Positions 19,201 to 29,596 of a stretch of 64,000 nucleotides of DNA are shown here, in pieces. The stretch's first letter is position 1, and the number at the start of each line of letters is the position of its first letter. The notes beneath the pieces were generated by a model, which was not told the DNA's origin, did not search any database, and worked only from the letters and a program-made list of their open reading frames with translations. The DNA is taken from positions 34,075,778-34,139,777 of the forward strand of contig OY754979.1 of assembly GCA_963576475.1 (NCBI GenBank), written 5' to 3'. This DNA comes from Molanna angustata (lineage: Eukaryota; Arthropoda; Insecta; Trichoptera; Molannidae). The translations under genes and the position numbers were made by a program.

Positions 19201-21515
19201 CTCTTATGATTTACCACTTACCCCCACTTTCACCAAGGTTCCTAAGCGCTAAAATCATTTTTTTGATGCGCTTAGCGTAAAATTTCATTTCACCAAACAA
19301 TCTTACTACCGTTAAGTGACGCCGGCGACTCAACTCTTAAGTGACGGTCTATTGTGGATCAAGTAATTCATCAACGTATTTTGTAATAATTTTTTTTTTT
19401 ACATTTTAGCACTTGTTATATTTTATATTTGATTTCTATATTATCCAGATATTATATTATTATCACAAAAGACTGGGTTTGTGAAAATAATAGTTGAATT
19501 AGCCAATGAAATATACAGGAGCGCTTACCCAGGGCGAAATGAACAAAAGAATTTTGGTATTCATGATGTCAAAACATTGCTTTTTGTATTTATTAAATAA
19601 AATTGTATTTCATTTAAAACAGCAAAATCGATGTCAACGAAAACAATAATGGCGATATGTACAATAACACAGGTAGCAAGGGTAGAATAGCAGGTATGTG
19701 ATGTTTGTAAACATGGTATCATGTATACAGCGCTCGCAGCCATTCACGACACTAATGTAAATATACCTACTGATGAGATCAAAGTAATACTTTTTTTCAA
19801 ACAATTTCAAAAACTTGTAATAATTGTGAACTACATACTGAATAATATTTGATTGTTATTTTAATAAAGGAAACAAGATAAATTATGTGTTCTTGATTTT
19901 TAAATATTTCTATATAATTTAACTTGAGTTCGTATTCCTGTACACCGGAAATTTAAGGAGAGTTGAGCCTAGGGCTCAATTAAGAATGTTGGTTTTTAGT
20001 TGGTGAAATACAAATACACTGAGTGATGCATTCAAGGATTTGAGCTCCGAGCAGGTAGTTAGTTGATGATCCATTTGATGTTCCTTGGTGAACACGGCCA
20101 TTAGTGCTTTTCCAGTTTTTGGCTATCATCCCAACAGCTGGTTGATTTCTTGGATTAACTGGAAACTTCGTTGGCTTAAATGAGAATCTACAAGTACAGA
20201 ATGGGAAGTATTCGAAACTCTTCTTGTAGGTACAGAAGAGGAAACAAATGGAATAAAAATGTACACTTATCCTTACCAATACATGTTGCTATATATTGAT
20301 GACTAACACTTTCATTCGCGCGAACGTCACATAAATCTTTGGCAATATCTTTTTCCATTATTTTTATATCCAACCTGAAATTAACATCACAAAATTGAAA
20401 TCAATTAATTATTCACTGCATTTTTTACCTATGACCACAATACATAGTTTCCAATAATATTTAGCACGAATAAGTGAAATTCGAAAACTAGTAGTAAAAA
20501 TTTAATATTGATTTGGATAAACAAAAAAAAAAATCGAAGATAAATAGATAAAACAACGATTTGCTTATGACAGGACCGGGAGTGAAATTATTTTGCCCGC
20601 TATATATTTAGTTAAATTTTAATTGTGAGATCTCCGTTTTATTTAAACTTGTGATACTTGAAAACTTGTGTTTATTTTTTTAAATTGTTTTAAACGAATA
20701 TTTTTTTAATTGCATATACGCAAACATTGGATTTTTTTTTCTCTGTCGAGAGTCAAATGATATTTTTATTGACAAACTTTTTGACATCTCAATAGAGACG
20801 AAGTTGGGTTATTATAGAAGAACCAGGAACTCATTTCTGGCTCAGTTTTGGGGTGACATCTGTTCGAGATACCGTCACCTCATTTATAAGGACTGTTGTT
20901 TTCGTTATTTACAAATAAACTAATTTCTCAATAGATGGGGTTACAAAAAGATTACTTCATATATGGCAATAGTATAATTTCTAATTTTTAGACGAATTGT
21001 TACACATTATTCAAATATATATAGAACTTTCAAAAATTACATTGATAAGGGAACTCAACAAGAAGGCATAATAAATTGGTGAACGTTGTGCAAGCGCATA
21101 AAGTGATCACGTAAACCAGCTGATGACAGGTCGTAAGCCCTGTAGATGCCTTGAGTTCCTGGTTCTTCTATAATATCCCAACTTCGTCTCTATTGAGATG
21201 TTAAAAAGATTGTCAATAAAATTTTTGTTATAATTGTCACTGCAATACCTAAACTGCATAGGATATAGGTACTGTACACCTGTAATTCTAGGACTCATAT
21301 TCTTACATACTCAAATTTACTCATTTCAAATTGTATACTTTATATTGATAAAATGAGAAATTCTAGGATCATGGTCAAAGCGTACCCCGATAGAAACGGG
21401 ACAAAAGCGCTAAGGGTATAGAAGAAAATATTGAGAAATGAAACTTTTACCTTGGATTAAGAGCCTGCAAAGGAATTTGCGACTCGTCCTCGTTGGGAAT
21501 CGAACCTCTTGTCAT
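13226..21515 (-). CDS. MFS sugar transporter, facilitated trehalose transporter Tret1-like (gene 2)
   Basis: Eight exons on the minus strand: 21515-21451, 20374-20277, 18651-18422, 17212-16889, 16187-16055, 15804-15587, 14512-14312, 13483-13226 (TAA). All introns are GT-AG with matching phases; total 508 aa. The N-terminal exon begins MTRGSIPNEDESQ and joins in frame through AG|G to the exon containing MEKDIAKDL; without it the protein would start at 20358 (481 aa). Motifs: MGRRLAG after TM2, RTIAGLSGG in TM4, RGALAS, MPETP after TM6, ERVGRK after TM8, GPVPF in TM10, IPETKG at the end. The TM7 motif is IQGYVGIYAI, lacking the second Gln and the Asn of QQxSGxN. Exons of 230, 324, 218 and 201 nt equal those of gene 1; the exon at 16187-16055 corresponds to two exons there. 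Likely a plasma-membrane sugar porter; the substrate is not readable from sequence. Confidence 0.9.
13560..13752 (-). mobile_element. LINE 3' remnant in intron 7 of gene 2
   Basis: Minus-strand relic readable as ...AQVCEDMNCATYVEVKKAAQ DREKWIAR..., the AQDREKW-type C-terminus of RTE-like ORF2 proteins, followed by an ATGATTATGAAAC tail. Confidence 0.5.
14685..14905 (+). mobile_element. MITE family A fragment
   Basis: Shares its body (AGGGGTTCAGGAATGACATC, GTCACCTCGTGTATAAGGAT, CAATATATGGGGTTA) with the fuller copies at 20695 and 58835; both terminal repeats are missing. In intron 6 of gene 2. Confidence 0.6.
14935..15210 (+). mobile_element. LINE ORF2 C-terminal fossil, second copy
   Basis: Homologous to 7555-7830: readable as ...RDSYMDQMISDMRCG..., then EMKMLADNRDMW..ERWSVRCKPI. 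Heavily decayed. In intron 6 of gene 2. Confidence 0.6.
16575..16690. repeat. degenerate (GGACTGAAG)n tandem repeat
   Basis: About a dozen diverged units of roughly 9-10 bp (GGACTGAAGG, GGGCTGAAGG, GGATTGAAAA) in intron 4 of gene 2. Purine-rich on +, so pyrimidine-rich on the transcribed-sense strand of gene 2. Confidence 0.7.
17559..17724. mobile_element. foldback MITE family E, copy 1
   Basis: Ends GGGGCAAGTCCCGTCAAACG and its near-complement CGTTTGACGGGACTTGCCCC, with inverted similarity running almost through the element (ATTACCCATG / CATGGGTTAT; GTGGAGTTCTA / AACTCCATAA). A second copy is at 49529-49708. Intron 3 of gene 2. Confidence 0.75.
17808..18275. repeat. tandem repeat ATTGTTTAAGTACCATTTxT interrupted by a foldback
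   Basis: Alternating units of about 20 bp (ATTGTTTAAGTACCATTTAT) and 25 bp (same plus TATTGAA) from 17808 to 18028, resuming at 18205-18275. The gap contains the inverted repeat 18033-18171. Intron 3 of gene 2. Confidence 0.85.
18033..18171. mobile_element. foldback element, 57-bp arms, nested in a minisatellite
   Basis: 18033-18089 and 18115-18171 are reverse complements with about four differences, around a 25-nt loop. Arm begins xTTAACCATATTTGAATTAT. It sits inside the TTTAAGTACC tandem array, which resumes about 35 bp after the right arm. Confidence 0.8.
20695..21235. mobile_element. MITE family A, longest copy, intron 1 of gene 2
   Basis: Terminal inverted repeats: 20763-20833 (GACATCTCAATAGAGACGAA ... 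AGAACCAGGAACTCA) and 21150-21229 (TGAGTTCCTGGTTCTTCT ... CTATTGAGATG). Outside the left arm the sequence runs on through CGCAAACATTGGATT, which in the 58.8-kb copy forms the outer end on the right. Non-coding; other copies at 14685, 55264 and 58835. Confidence 0.75.
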
Positions 21516-22615
21516 GGTTCTGTTTGCTTATTTCACAGTTACACTTATTAAAATAGTTCAGTTATCTAAAATGAAAATTGATAATGAGATACAAAAATAT
21601 ATTAATACAATATAATATCATACATTAACAAGTCCAAAAAACGGCTTTTTGTTCTGTGAGGTAAATGATATCGTTAGTATAGTGTGATTTAAGAGACACT
21701 TAAAATCATCAATAGGATTTGTTTTTTTTTTTAAAATATGTTTTCAACTAATTTGCCTTCTAAGTTACTTTCAATCAAAAACGTATTTTTAATGACGACA
21801 TTAAAATTAGTTTTTGTTATTATAAATTTTTAATTAGGTATAATAACATAAAAAACTCGTTTGAATCATAATTCCTGTAATAACTTAGTAGCACATTTTA
21901 TCCGATTTTATGTTAAAACAATTCACTTATACAATCAGGGAGCACAATATACTTTTAAGTCCACAGTTCACGTTACCAGTCCAACTTATATTATTAAACC
22001 ACGGATGATTTATTTACACTTATTCATGGTTTAAATCAAAGTGGGTTCCTATTAAATCAATTTCGAATTGATACTGAGTAGGTATAACCTCAAGTTTTAT
22101 TAATTTATTACAATCATTTTTGTTTTAATCACGACATTATTGTATTTGAACGGTTTCAAAGCGACTGCTTCTTTTCATTTCATTACAATTCACTTAGTAT
22201 TAATCATATTTCATGTTGAAGTGAATAAGAAATACATGTTATGTCAGTTCAACTAACATTGCTAAGAGATTAGTAGTACGAAGCAAATCGACCAATTTGG
22301 TCTGGATCATATTACAGCATACATACTTAGTTAAACATCTAATTATATAGTACCTAATGCATTCGTTGTTAATAAATACGTTAACAAACACAATTCAAGA
22401 CATAACATAGCAAAACCGAGACAGATGTTGTCAATCTTTTAGGAGCGCCACAATATTGATTACGATAGTATACCTATACAATTTATAAGTATTTAATGGA
22501 TTGAAGAAAACAGTATCCACTAGGTACTTATGTACATTATGCAAATGTTAATTATGTCAATACGAATTAAATTGAACTCTTGGTTAAGGCATTGCAGAAC
22601 AGCTTCCCTAAACAA
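21516..22615. other. upstream flank of gene 2; nothing recognised
   Basis: About 1.1 kb of AT-rich sequence upstream of the gene 2 start codon. It should contain the 5' UTR and promoter, but I see no convincing TATA or initiator element, no repeat family member and no plausible reading frame. Confidence 0.4.
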
Positions 22616-23070
22616 CGTGTCATTTAGCTCAAGAAAAGAAACAAGAAAAGAATCAAGAAAAGATAACTCAATGTATGTTTAGATATGCTTCCTCAAAGTA
22701 CTGGAATGAGTTGCCGCAGAACATACGTGCGATGAACTCTTTGCAGAGTTTTAAGAAACACTGCAAGATATGGTTATTGAACCAACAAGGGTGCCAGCAG
22801 TGAAAAAAGAGAAGGAAGAAATACATTTTATTTTTAATTACTATTAAATTTTTATAGGTTATGACATGTGGTCTGTCCTCAATGTATTGTGTTGTCCCAA
22901 GGCTTTGCTGAAAACCAGCAGTGCTCCAGGGATATGTACGTGGTAGTGCGCAGCTGAGCCTTTTTGTTTTCAATTGTAGTTCAAAATTGTATATATATAT
23001 TCTTTTTTTTGTTTGGTGTAACATTAATGGCAACAAATAAATGGTTTATTTATTTATTTATTATTTATTA
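22616..23070 (+). mobile_element. LINE 3' end, CR1/L2-like
   Basis: Encodes ...FRYASSKYWNELPQNIRAMN..., the WNxLPxxIR signature before the C-terminus of CR1/L2-type ORF2, then SLQSFKKHCKIWLLNQQGCQQ-like sequence and a stop near 22800. A roughly 250-bp 3' UTR ends in (TTTA)n at 23040-23065. 5'-truncated, RT domain absent. Confidence 0.65.
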
Positions 23071-23119
23071 TGTAAGTGAAAGTTGTCACGTGACTGTCAA
23101 CTGTCACTTCCATACATTA

Positions 23120-23225
23120 ATTATGTTTTCTCGTTTCTTTTCTTGAGCTAAATGACACGTTGTCTAGGGGGACAGTCCCCCTAGACAAAATGTCATTTAG
23201 CTCAAGAAAAGATAACTATGTGTGT
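23120..23225. repeat. inverted repeat around TTGTCTAGGGGGA
   Basis: TTTTCTTGAGCTAAATGACA then CGTTGTCTAGGGGGA is followed after 4 nt by TCCCCCTAGACAAAATGTCA and TTTAGCTCAAGAAAA. The same TTTAGCTCAAGAAAAGA also occurs at 22623, on the far side of the LINE end, so the LINE fragment seems to be embedded in a foldback element. Confidence 0.7.
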
Positions 23226-23348
23226 CACGTGATATGCAACTTTCACTTCCATACATTGAGTTTCTTTTCTTGTGCTACAATGACAGGGGGACTGGGCTCC
23301 TAGGTAAGTCTCGCAAAACCAAACGTTTCTGTCAAGATAAAAGTCTGT

Positions 23349-23858
23349 TTTTTACTCCTCACTAACCCATGGAGTTATGTGTTTAGTGGGGAGTTGTGAT
23401 TTCACAATTTTTAAGACTATTTTTTTATTGCAGATTATCAACTAGAATCTTACTGAGATTGTATTCTGAAAGTTTCATCACCAAGTATCTAAAGTACTCA
23501 ATCGATTATTTTCAAATTTTGCTAATTTGTGCAAATTTGTGTATCTGATACTCAGACTTCATTAGATTTTAAAGGATATCTGAATAGTACTGCTCAATTT
23601 TTATAACTGTCAAATATTTAAGTGACCCCAAGCTCAGAAGACTCGAAAATCGTTGTTTTTATTTTCAAATTGGTAAAAAAGCACGTCACTATCATAAAAT
23701 GGCATTGAAGAATTATCAAGTTTTCATAATAAAATATATAAATCAAAAATAATTTAACTACCTCTTTCATGATACCTAAATACAAAATTTGAATATTTTG
23801 TGGAGTGACTTGTTAAGTGAGGAATTTAGCGTTGGACACAAACCACTCGTTTTAATCT
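23349..23858 (+). mobile_element. non-autonomous element family B, copy 1
   Basis: Family hallmarks: subterminal inverted repeat ACTCCTCACTAAC near the left end and GTTAxGTGAGGAxT near the right, then a 3' end TTAGCGTTGGACACAAACCA CTCGTTT containing a small GTTG/CAAC hairpin. About 510-570 bp, non-coding. Subterminal repeats plus a 3' hairpin are reminiscent of Helentron-associated elements; that assignment is inference. Confidence 0.6.
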
Positions 23859-23875
23859 TAATTAGTTTTTGCACA

Positions 23876-25645
23876 TGTTTTTACTCTCCACACTATGTAA
23901 TAGTAGAGAGTCATGATTTCACAATTTTTAAGCGTTTTTTTACATCAATTTCTCAACGGGTATCATGTAGAGCAGCGGTTCCCAATGTTATTTGGCCATG
24001 GAACCCTAAATGATCATACTTTTTTGGCGGAACCCTAGATCTGGCTATTTTGATAACTAAATAAAGTGTTTACCTTGTATGTACATAGTTTGAATATTTT
24101 CATGTTAGACTGTATCAATAAATCAAAACTGCTGCGCAGCGAAAAATTTTTAAGATTTTAATGTTTGCACCAGTAAACCAAAAAAGAAAAATGCCGCGTA
24201 GCGAGAAAATTTCAGTCCTGTTGTGTTTGTATCAATAAATCAAAACGAAAATTGCCGCACAGCGATAAAATTTTAGACTTGTAATGTTTGTCCCAAGAAA
24301 TTAAAACTAAAATTGACGCACAGTGAGAAATTTTTTATTTTATCGTGTTAAATATTACCTGAAATTTTCTCACTGCGCGGCTATTTTCGTTATAATTTGT
24401 TGAGTCAGTCTTGTTGTGTTTGTATAAATAAATCAGATGAGTCATGAGTGTGCTGTGCTGTGTGCTGTGAAATGCACCGCTCGTCTCCACGTCCCGCACC
24501 GCCCGCACTTTTTATCGGGTAGACGCGACGGCGCGCGGTAACAAGTCTTCCACGAAAGTTTTATGTTTTATTTTGATATTATTGTAAGCTTTTAATAGAT
24601 TGATGTATGGATTGGATATTTTTTGTAATGTAAGATTTATCTGTATCTATACTTAATTCATGTATTGTTAGCTTCAATTCGAATAAATAAAAAATAAAAT
24701 TTCTCTCGGAAAGACCGCGGAACCCCTGTGACCCTTCCACGGAACCCCAGGTTTCCGCGGACCACCATTTAGGAAACGCTGATGTAGAGAGTGCACACTG
24801 TGAGTTTCGTGATGATGTGTTTGTATGTATGGCGTACGGCTTACGACATATGGCGTACGGATTATCCTTTTTGTTTCCTCTTTACAGCCTAAACTATAAG
24901 TCCGATTGACTTCATATTAACATCATATGTGTAAAGTGCATAGACCTAGAGCTGATTAGTTTTCCATAGATATTCGTTAATTTCTTCTCTATGATTTCAT
25001 CTGTCCAAATTTTCAAAATGCTCTCACGGTTTGGAAAATCGAGGAATTACTGTTTGAAATTGTGATACAATAAAATACACTAATCAAAAATGCATTCAAG
25101 GATATCGAAATTTAAAGAAAAATATCTATGTTCTTCCATATCAATGTGAAATAAATTTCATATTTGTATGAAAAATGTATATAACAGAAGTAAACTAGCT
25201 TCTGTATGGGAAAATTGAGTAGATAATCAACTTCTTATTGATATTGTATGTGTCTCTATAGACAAGTGTATTTTTTACTCTCCACTTCTATCTTCCTCAA
25301 GGAGTAGGCATGAGAACCGAACACCCCATTCTTCTATCTTGACACATATGTACATCGCCTCATCAACATTGATACACTGTCTCATACATGCTCATCTTGC
25401 TGGTAATGCAATTTTACTTAAAATTACTCAACAGATATCATGTATAAAATGCATACAATGATTTCCGTGACAATGTTTTTGTGTGTATGGTGTATTGCGA
25501 AAACTTTTGTCCTCTGGGAATCTCATATCTGTTTAAGAATCTGATAGAATGTACTTCATAAAAATGCATTTAGAGATTGTCAACCTTTCAAGAAGAAAAA
25601 TGAACAATTACTTTGGTTTGGAGAGTTTAGTGTTGGCCACAACCC
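23876..25645 (+). mobile_element. family C element(s) sharing the family B 3' end, broken by a hAT element and a LINE scrap
   Basis: Begins TTTTACTCTCCACACTATG, is split at 23973-24781 by a hAT element, and continues with CACACTGTGAGTTTCGTG. A further copy starts at 25265 (ACTCTCCACTTCTATCTTCC), contains a minus-strand RTE LINE scrap (25291-25400), and ends GGAGAGTTTAGTGTTGGCCA CAACCCACTCGTTT at about 25645. The section 25057-25895 recurs at 33826-34662. Confidence 0.55.
23973..24781. mobile_element. hAT-type non-autonomous DNA transposon with 8-bp TSD
   Basis: 809 bp. Left end CAGCGGTTCCCAATGTT, right end (reverse complement) CAGCGTTTCCTAAATGGT: the CAGxGGTTCCxAA end is typical of hAT elements. 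Exact 8-bp target duplication ATGTAGAG at 23965-23972 and 24782-24789. The interior repeats GC-containing AxTGCCGCxxAGCGA blocks but has no transposase frame. Inserted into a family C element. Confidence 0.9.
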
Positions 25646-25895
25646 ACTCGTTTAAATTTATTTTACTAATGAATAAAAAATTTCAAAAATAATCATGTTT
25701 TATTTAACTACCTTCAAGTTTAATGTAAATTTTACTTTATTTGAACAAGCAAGCGTATTGATTATTTGTAAACATTAATACTGTTGATAAGTGAAATCGA
25801 TAAATATAGATTTTGCGAATCTTTGTTTGAGGTGCATTGAGTTTGCATTTGTGACGTCAAAATTCAATTCAGGTTTAGTGTTTCACCTTGATTTG
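25057..25895 (+). repeat. long dispersed duplicate, partner of 33826-34662
   Basis: Collinear with 33826-34662 over about 830 bp (GATACAATAAAATACACTAA ... GTGACGTCAAAATTCAATTC), including the same internal LINE scrap and the same family C 3' end, with numerous scattered substitutions. The two copies share the nested insertion, so they were copied after it formed. Confidence 0.75.
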
Positions 25896-26339
25896 AACAC
25901 TACAGAACAGTATTGAGATAATCATTTATCCAGATATGAAATGTGCAAATGTGTTATCACAAAAACCAGCCAAAGAAAAGCCGTAAATATGCATTATATT
26001 TATTTTTTTTATTTCATGTACAATGATGTTTTCAGTGGCAGTTTCTCCCAACTAAACAAAGCAACGTGAGGCCATAAATAGTGCAGTAGTAGGTACCTAT
26101 TAGACTTTATATAAAAATCACAAATAGAAAGACAAACACGTTAAATTTAAAATCACAGCGACAAAGAAAGGAGAGACATAGAGATTGTGGGAGAATAGAG
26201 ATGATGGTAAGAGTTATTAGAGTGATAAAACAACTTTAATCTTTTTATAAAATGATAAATCGATTGATAGTCGTAATATCATCACTTAAGATGTACCATA
26301 GTCTTGCAGATTGTAGGTACTTGAAAAGAGGAACTGAGA

Positions 26340-26885
26340 AATTCAGTAGAAAGAATTGGAATAGTTTGTGTAATTCAGGAGAATGAATGGGAATAGTTTG
26401 TGTAATTCAGTAGAATGAATGGGAATAGTTTGTGTAATTCAGTAAAATGATTCGGAATAGTTTGTGTAATTCAGTAGAATGAATGGGAATAGATTGTGTA
26501 AATCAGTAGAATGAATGGGAATAGATTGTATAATTCAGTAGAATGAATGGGAATAGTTTGCGTAATTCAGTAGAATAAATGGGAATAGTTTGTGTAATCC
26601 AGTAGAATGAATGGGAGTAGTTTGTGTAATTCAGTAGAATGAATGGGAATAGTTTGTGTAATTCAGTAGAATGATTCGGAATAGTTTGTGTAATTCAGTA
26701 TAATGAATGGGAATAGATTGTGTAAATCAGTAGAATGAATGGGAATAGATTGTATAATTCAGTAGAATGAATGGGAATAGTTTTCGTAATTCAGTAGAAT
26801 AAATGGGAATAGTTTGTGTAATCCAGTAGAATTAATGGGAATAGTTTGTGTAATTCAGTAGAATGAATGGGAATAGTTTGTGTGG
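26340..26885. repeat. minisatellite A, 32-bp unit, 7-mer higher-order repeat
   Basis: Unit AGTAGAATGAATGGGAATAG plus TTTGTGTAATTC, about 17 copies. Variant units recur in order: TTCGGAATAG starts at 26451 and again at 26675, exactly 224 bp (7 units) apart, followed in both blocks by the same ordered variants (ATTGTGTAAATC, ATTGTATAATTC, a CGTAATTC unit ending ATAA, AATCCAG). Confidence 0.95.
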
Positions 26886-27232
26886 TACTACCAGCAGATC
26901 TAAGGGGCAGACCGTGATTTGACAAGAAAATAACACTTTTCTCAAGATAATGTAATGAATTAGTATTACAATTATATTATATTTAGGTGCAGTACATAGT
27001 GAAAGTAAATTAATGTTATGACGTTGACATATTTTGATGATCATATAATAGTTTGTTTCTTATTTGTCTTTGGGTACTTAGATAAAAATATTTATGAAAA
27101 TCTCTATATTGTTTCACTGTGGATTATGTAAAAAACTTCATTGTCCCCTTTTCAAGGAGAGAATTAATGCATTGTGGCAATTTTTTCCAACTAACCAGTC
27201 TTTCTATTCCAGAGTAGTAATAATTGCGTGTA

Positions 27233-27712
27233 CCAAAATTATTTCAACTTAATTTCTCATTTGATGAAAATAATTTCAAACAAATTTCTCATTTGCTGAA
27301 AATTATTTCAAATTAATTTCTCACTTACTAAAAATAATTTCACAATATCTCATTTGCTGAAAATAAATTCAAACAAATTTCTCATTTACTGAAAATAATT
27401 TCAAATAAATTTCTCATTTACTGAAAATAATTTCAAATAAATTTCTCATTTGCTGAAAATAATTACACATAAATTTCTCATTTGCTGAAAATAATTTCAC
27501 ATAAATTTCTCATTTGCTTAAAATAATTTCAAACAAATTTCTCATTAGCTGAAAATCATTTCACATAAATTTCTCATTTGCTGAAAATAATTTCAAATAA
27601 ATTTCTCATTTGCTGAAAATAATTTCAAATAAATTTCTCATTTGCTGAAAATAATTTCACATAAATTTCTCATTTGCTGAAAATAATTTCAAATAAACTT
27701 TTCATTTGTTGA
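27233..27712. repeat. minisatellite B, 32-bp unit
   Basis: Unit TGAAAATAATTTCAAATAAA plus TTTCTCATTTGC, about 15 copies with substitutions (TTTCACATAAA, TTTACTGAAA variants). One early unit (near 27350) is shortened. Unrelated in sequence to arrays A and C but with the same 32-bp period. Confidence 0.95.
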
Positions 27713-27717
27713 ACATC

Positions 27718-27965
27718 GAACACAGGATGCCACCACAGACGCTACAGAAGACACTATGCTGCGGCAGTCGACAAATTAAAAAATATATAAATGTCAACTA
27801 TATATAAATGGTATTGTAAATACCACCAGGACATGACCTCGTCGGAAAACGACATAAGAGAGATGGAGGGTTGCTGGATCTCATCTTCCCAAGAATTACT
27901 TTCTGAAGAAAACACAAATAATTCACGATCCACACAGAGAAGCTGAAGAAAAATACTATACCTAA
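27718..27965 (+). mobile_element. RTE-like LINE 3' relic
   Basis: Decayed + strand relic with ...CRRSTN..., KRDGGLLDLIFP-like and LLKKTQIIHDPHREAEEKYYT fragments; the final TGAAGAAAAATACTATACCTAA resembles the end of the better preserved copy at 57295-57605. Confidence 0.4.
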
Positions 27966-28295
27966 GTTCGCCTCTGTTGTTCAAAAGAAATTCCAATTTA
28001 CTCTAAGTTTGGTGATGCCCCGCACTTTAATGTGAATGAGCCTGTTCTACATATGTAGTACCCAAATACATACACCGCAACGTTTTTACATGTCGTATTT
28101 AATCCGTTGCAAATATTCCTTATCGATCGAATGTGGATTACAGACTTGTTTCATTTTATCTGTTTAAGTCACATATGAAATGTCACTCAATTTATGAATT
28201 GATTAGGTAGATACATAAAATAAAAACATATTATTTTTATCAAATTATGTAATGAATTATGTAATGTCATTACTAGAATGAAAGTGAACACATTT

Positions 28296-28330
<35 letters not shown>

Positions 28331-29217
28331 TATATATAGAAATAAAAATTTACAATAGGTAGGTACTTATAAAAGCATACACAAAAAATATTTTATTCAT
28401 ATTACCCCCCAAAAAGAGCTTATGCTCGTGGTTTGGGGGGAATTCCTATATAAACTAAAAATTATTCTTCATTATCATAATTCATCAAAAATTAATAATG
28501 TACACAATATCAAAGAAAAATAAAGAACAGAAAAAAACATGCAATTAAAATACAGAACAGAAAAAAACATGCAATTAAAATACATTAAATATTAAACAAT
28601 TCCATTAAGAAGTTATAAAATAAAGAGAGACTTAACAGCATTTTTATAGCTTTCAAAATCAGTTGTATTTAATTTACCGGTCAGCTCATTAAACCATTTA
28701 ACACCTTGGTATGTATAATGGAGCTGGCCGGTAGTCGTTTTTAATAATGGTATATCAAGGTTTGTCTTTCTTCTTGGATGTTTTCTTGAATTAGAGGTTG
28801 GATATAAATTTCTTGTGAAATGATCTTTAAATATCTGGTAAAGAGAGGCTCTTTTAAAAAGTGAATTTATGTTGAGAACATAAAAATCCTGATAAAGTTG
28901 GTTTGTTGGATAATCAAAAGGTTTCTTAAGGATGATTTTAACAATGGTGTTTTGGACTATTTGTAAAGGCTTTAAATTAGTTTTGAATGCTGCACCCCAT
29001 ACTATAATCCCATATTGTAATATAGATTGTGCAAATGCAAAATAAACCTGTTTTAATGATTTTAATGGAATTATTCGACGTAATTTAATGAATACATAAT
29101 ATAATTTTCTTATTCTAATGACTATTAAATTTATTTGTTCTTTCCATTTAATGTTGCTGTCGATCATGATACCAAGATATTTTATACTTTTCGTGCGGTT
29201 TAATTCAGTGCATTTAT
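28296..29217 (-). mobile_element. Jockey-like LINE 3' half
   Basis: Minus-strand ORF2 C-terminus (stop at 28613) with KYLGIMIDSNIKWKEQI near its upstream end, SILQYGIIVWG in the middle and VKWFNELTGKLN near the end, the conserved post-RT region of Jockey-type elements. Followed by a 3' UTR and a (TAAA)n tail at 28296-28340. 5'-truncated: it stops at about 29217 where an RTE-like fragment on the other strand begins. Confidence 0.75.
28613..29217 (-). CDS. LINE ORF2 C-terminal fragment (Jockey-like), RT missing
   Basis: About 200 intact codons, no internal stops, ending KNAVKSLFIL. The frame remains open upstream of the Met at 29167 (NKCTELNRTKSIKYLGI). The motif YGIIVWG is shared with the separate copy at 52762-53052. 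No catalytic domain is present, so it has no expected function. Confidence 0.65.
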
Positions 29218-29228
29218 TCTGGCAAATC

Positions 29229-29596
29229 TCATGACTTTCATGATGATGAATTTTCAGGAACAGGTTATTAGGAGCATCTCCAACGACAACATTGAGATGG
29301 TTTGGTCACATGTGGAGAATGAACGAGGAGCGCCTGACGAAGAAAATATACAGAGCGGAAAGGAATGGAATGAGAGGTCGGGGACGCCCAAGAAAGGGAT
29401 GGCACGACCATGTGAACGAAATTTTGAAAGACGGAAATGTTAGAAGTGTGAGCAATAGACGAACATGTATAAGACGATGCATGAATGTGGACGAGGCGAG
29501 AGATGCATGCCAGGATAGAAAAATGTGGCGTTCGGTTCTCTCTGCCTACCCTGCAAGGGACATGGCGTGATGGTATGTATGTATGTATGTATGTTT
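29229..29596 (+). mobile_element. RTE-like LINE 3' end with (GTAT)n tail
   Basis: Encodes LRWFGHMWRMNEERLTKKIY, RGRGRPRKGWHDHVNEIL and the C-terminus WRSVLSAYPARDMA, stopping at 29570, then GATGGTATGTATGTATG. The same protein end is at 61129. 5'-truncated. The (GTAT)n tail is the hallmark of this family throughout the window. Confidence 0.85.

Noticed and set aside
19200..19540. Possible GC-richer transposon (TTCACCAAGGTT, GTGACGCCGGCGACTC) in intron 2 of gene 2
   Set aside because: No matching inverted end, target duplication or second copy could be found in the window.
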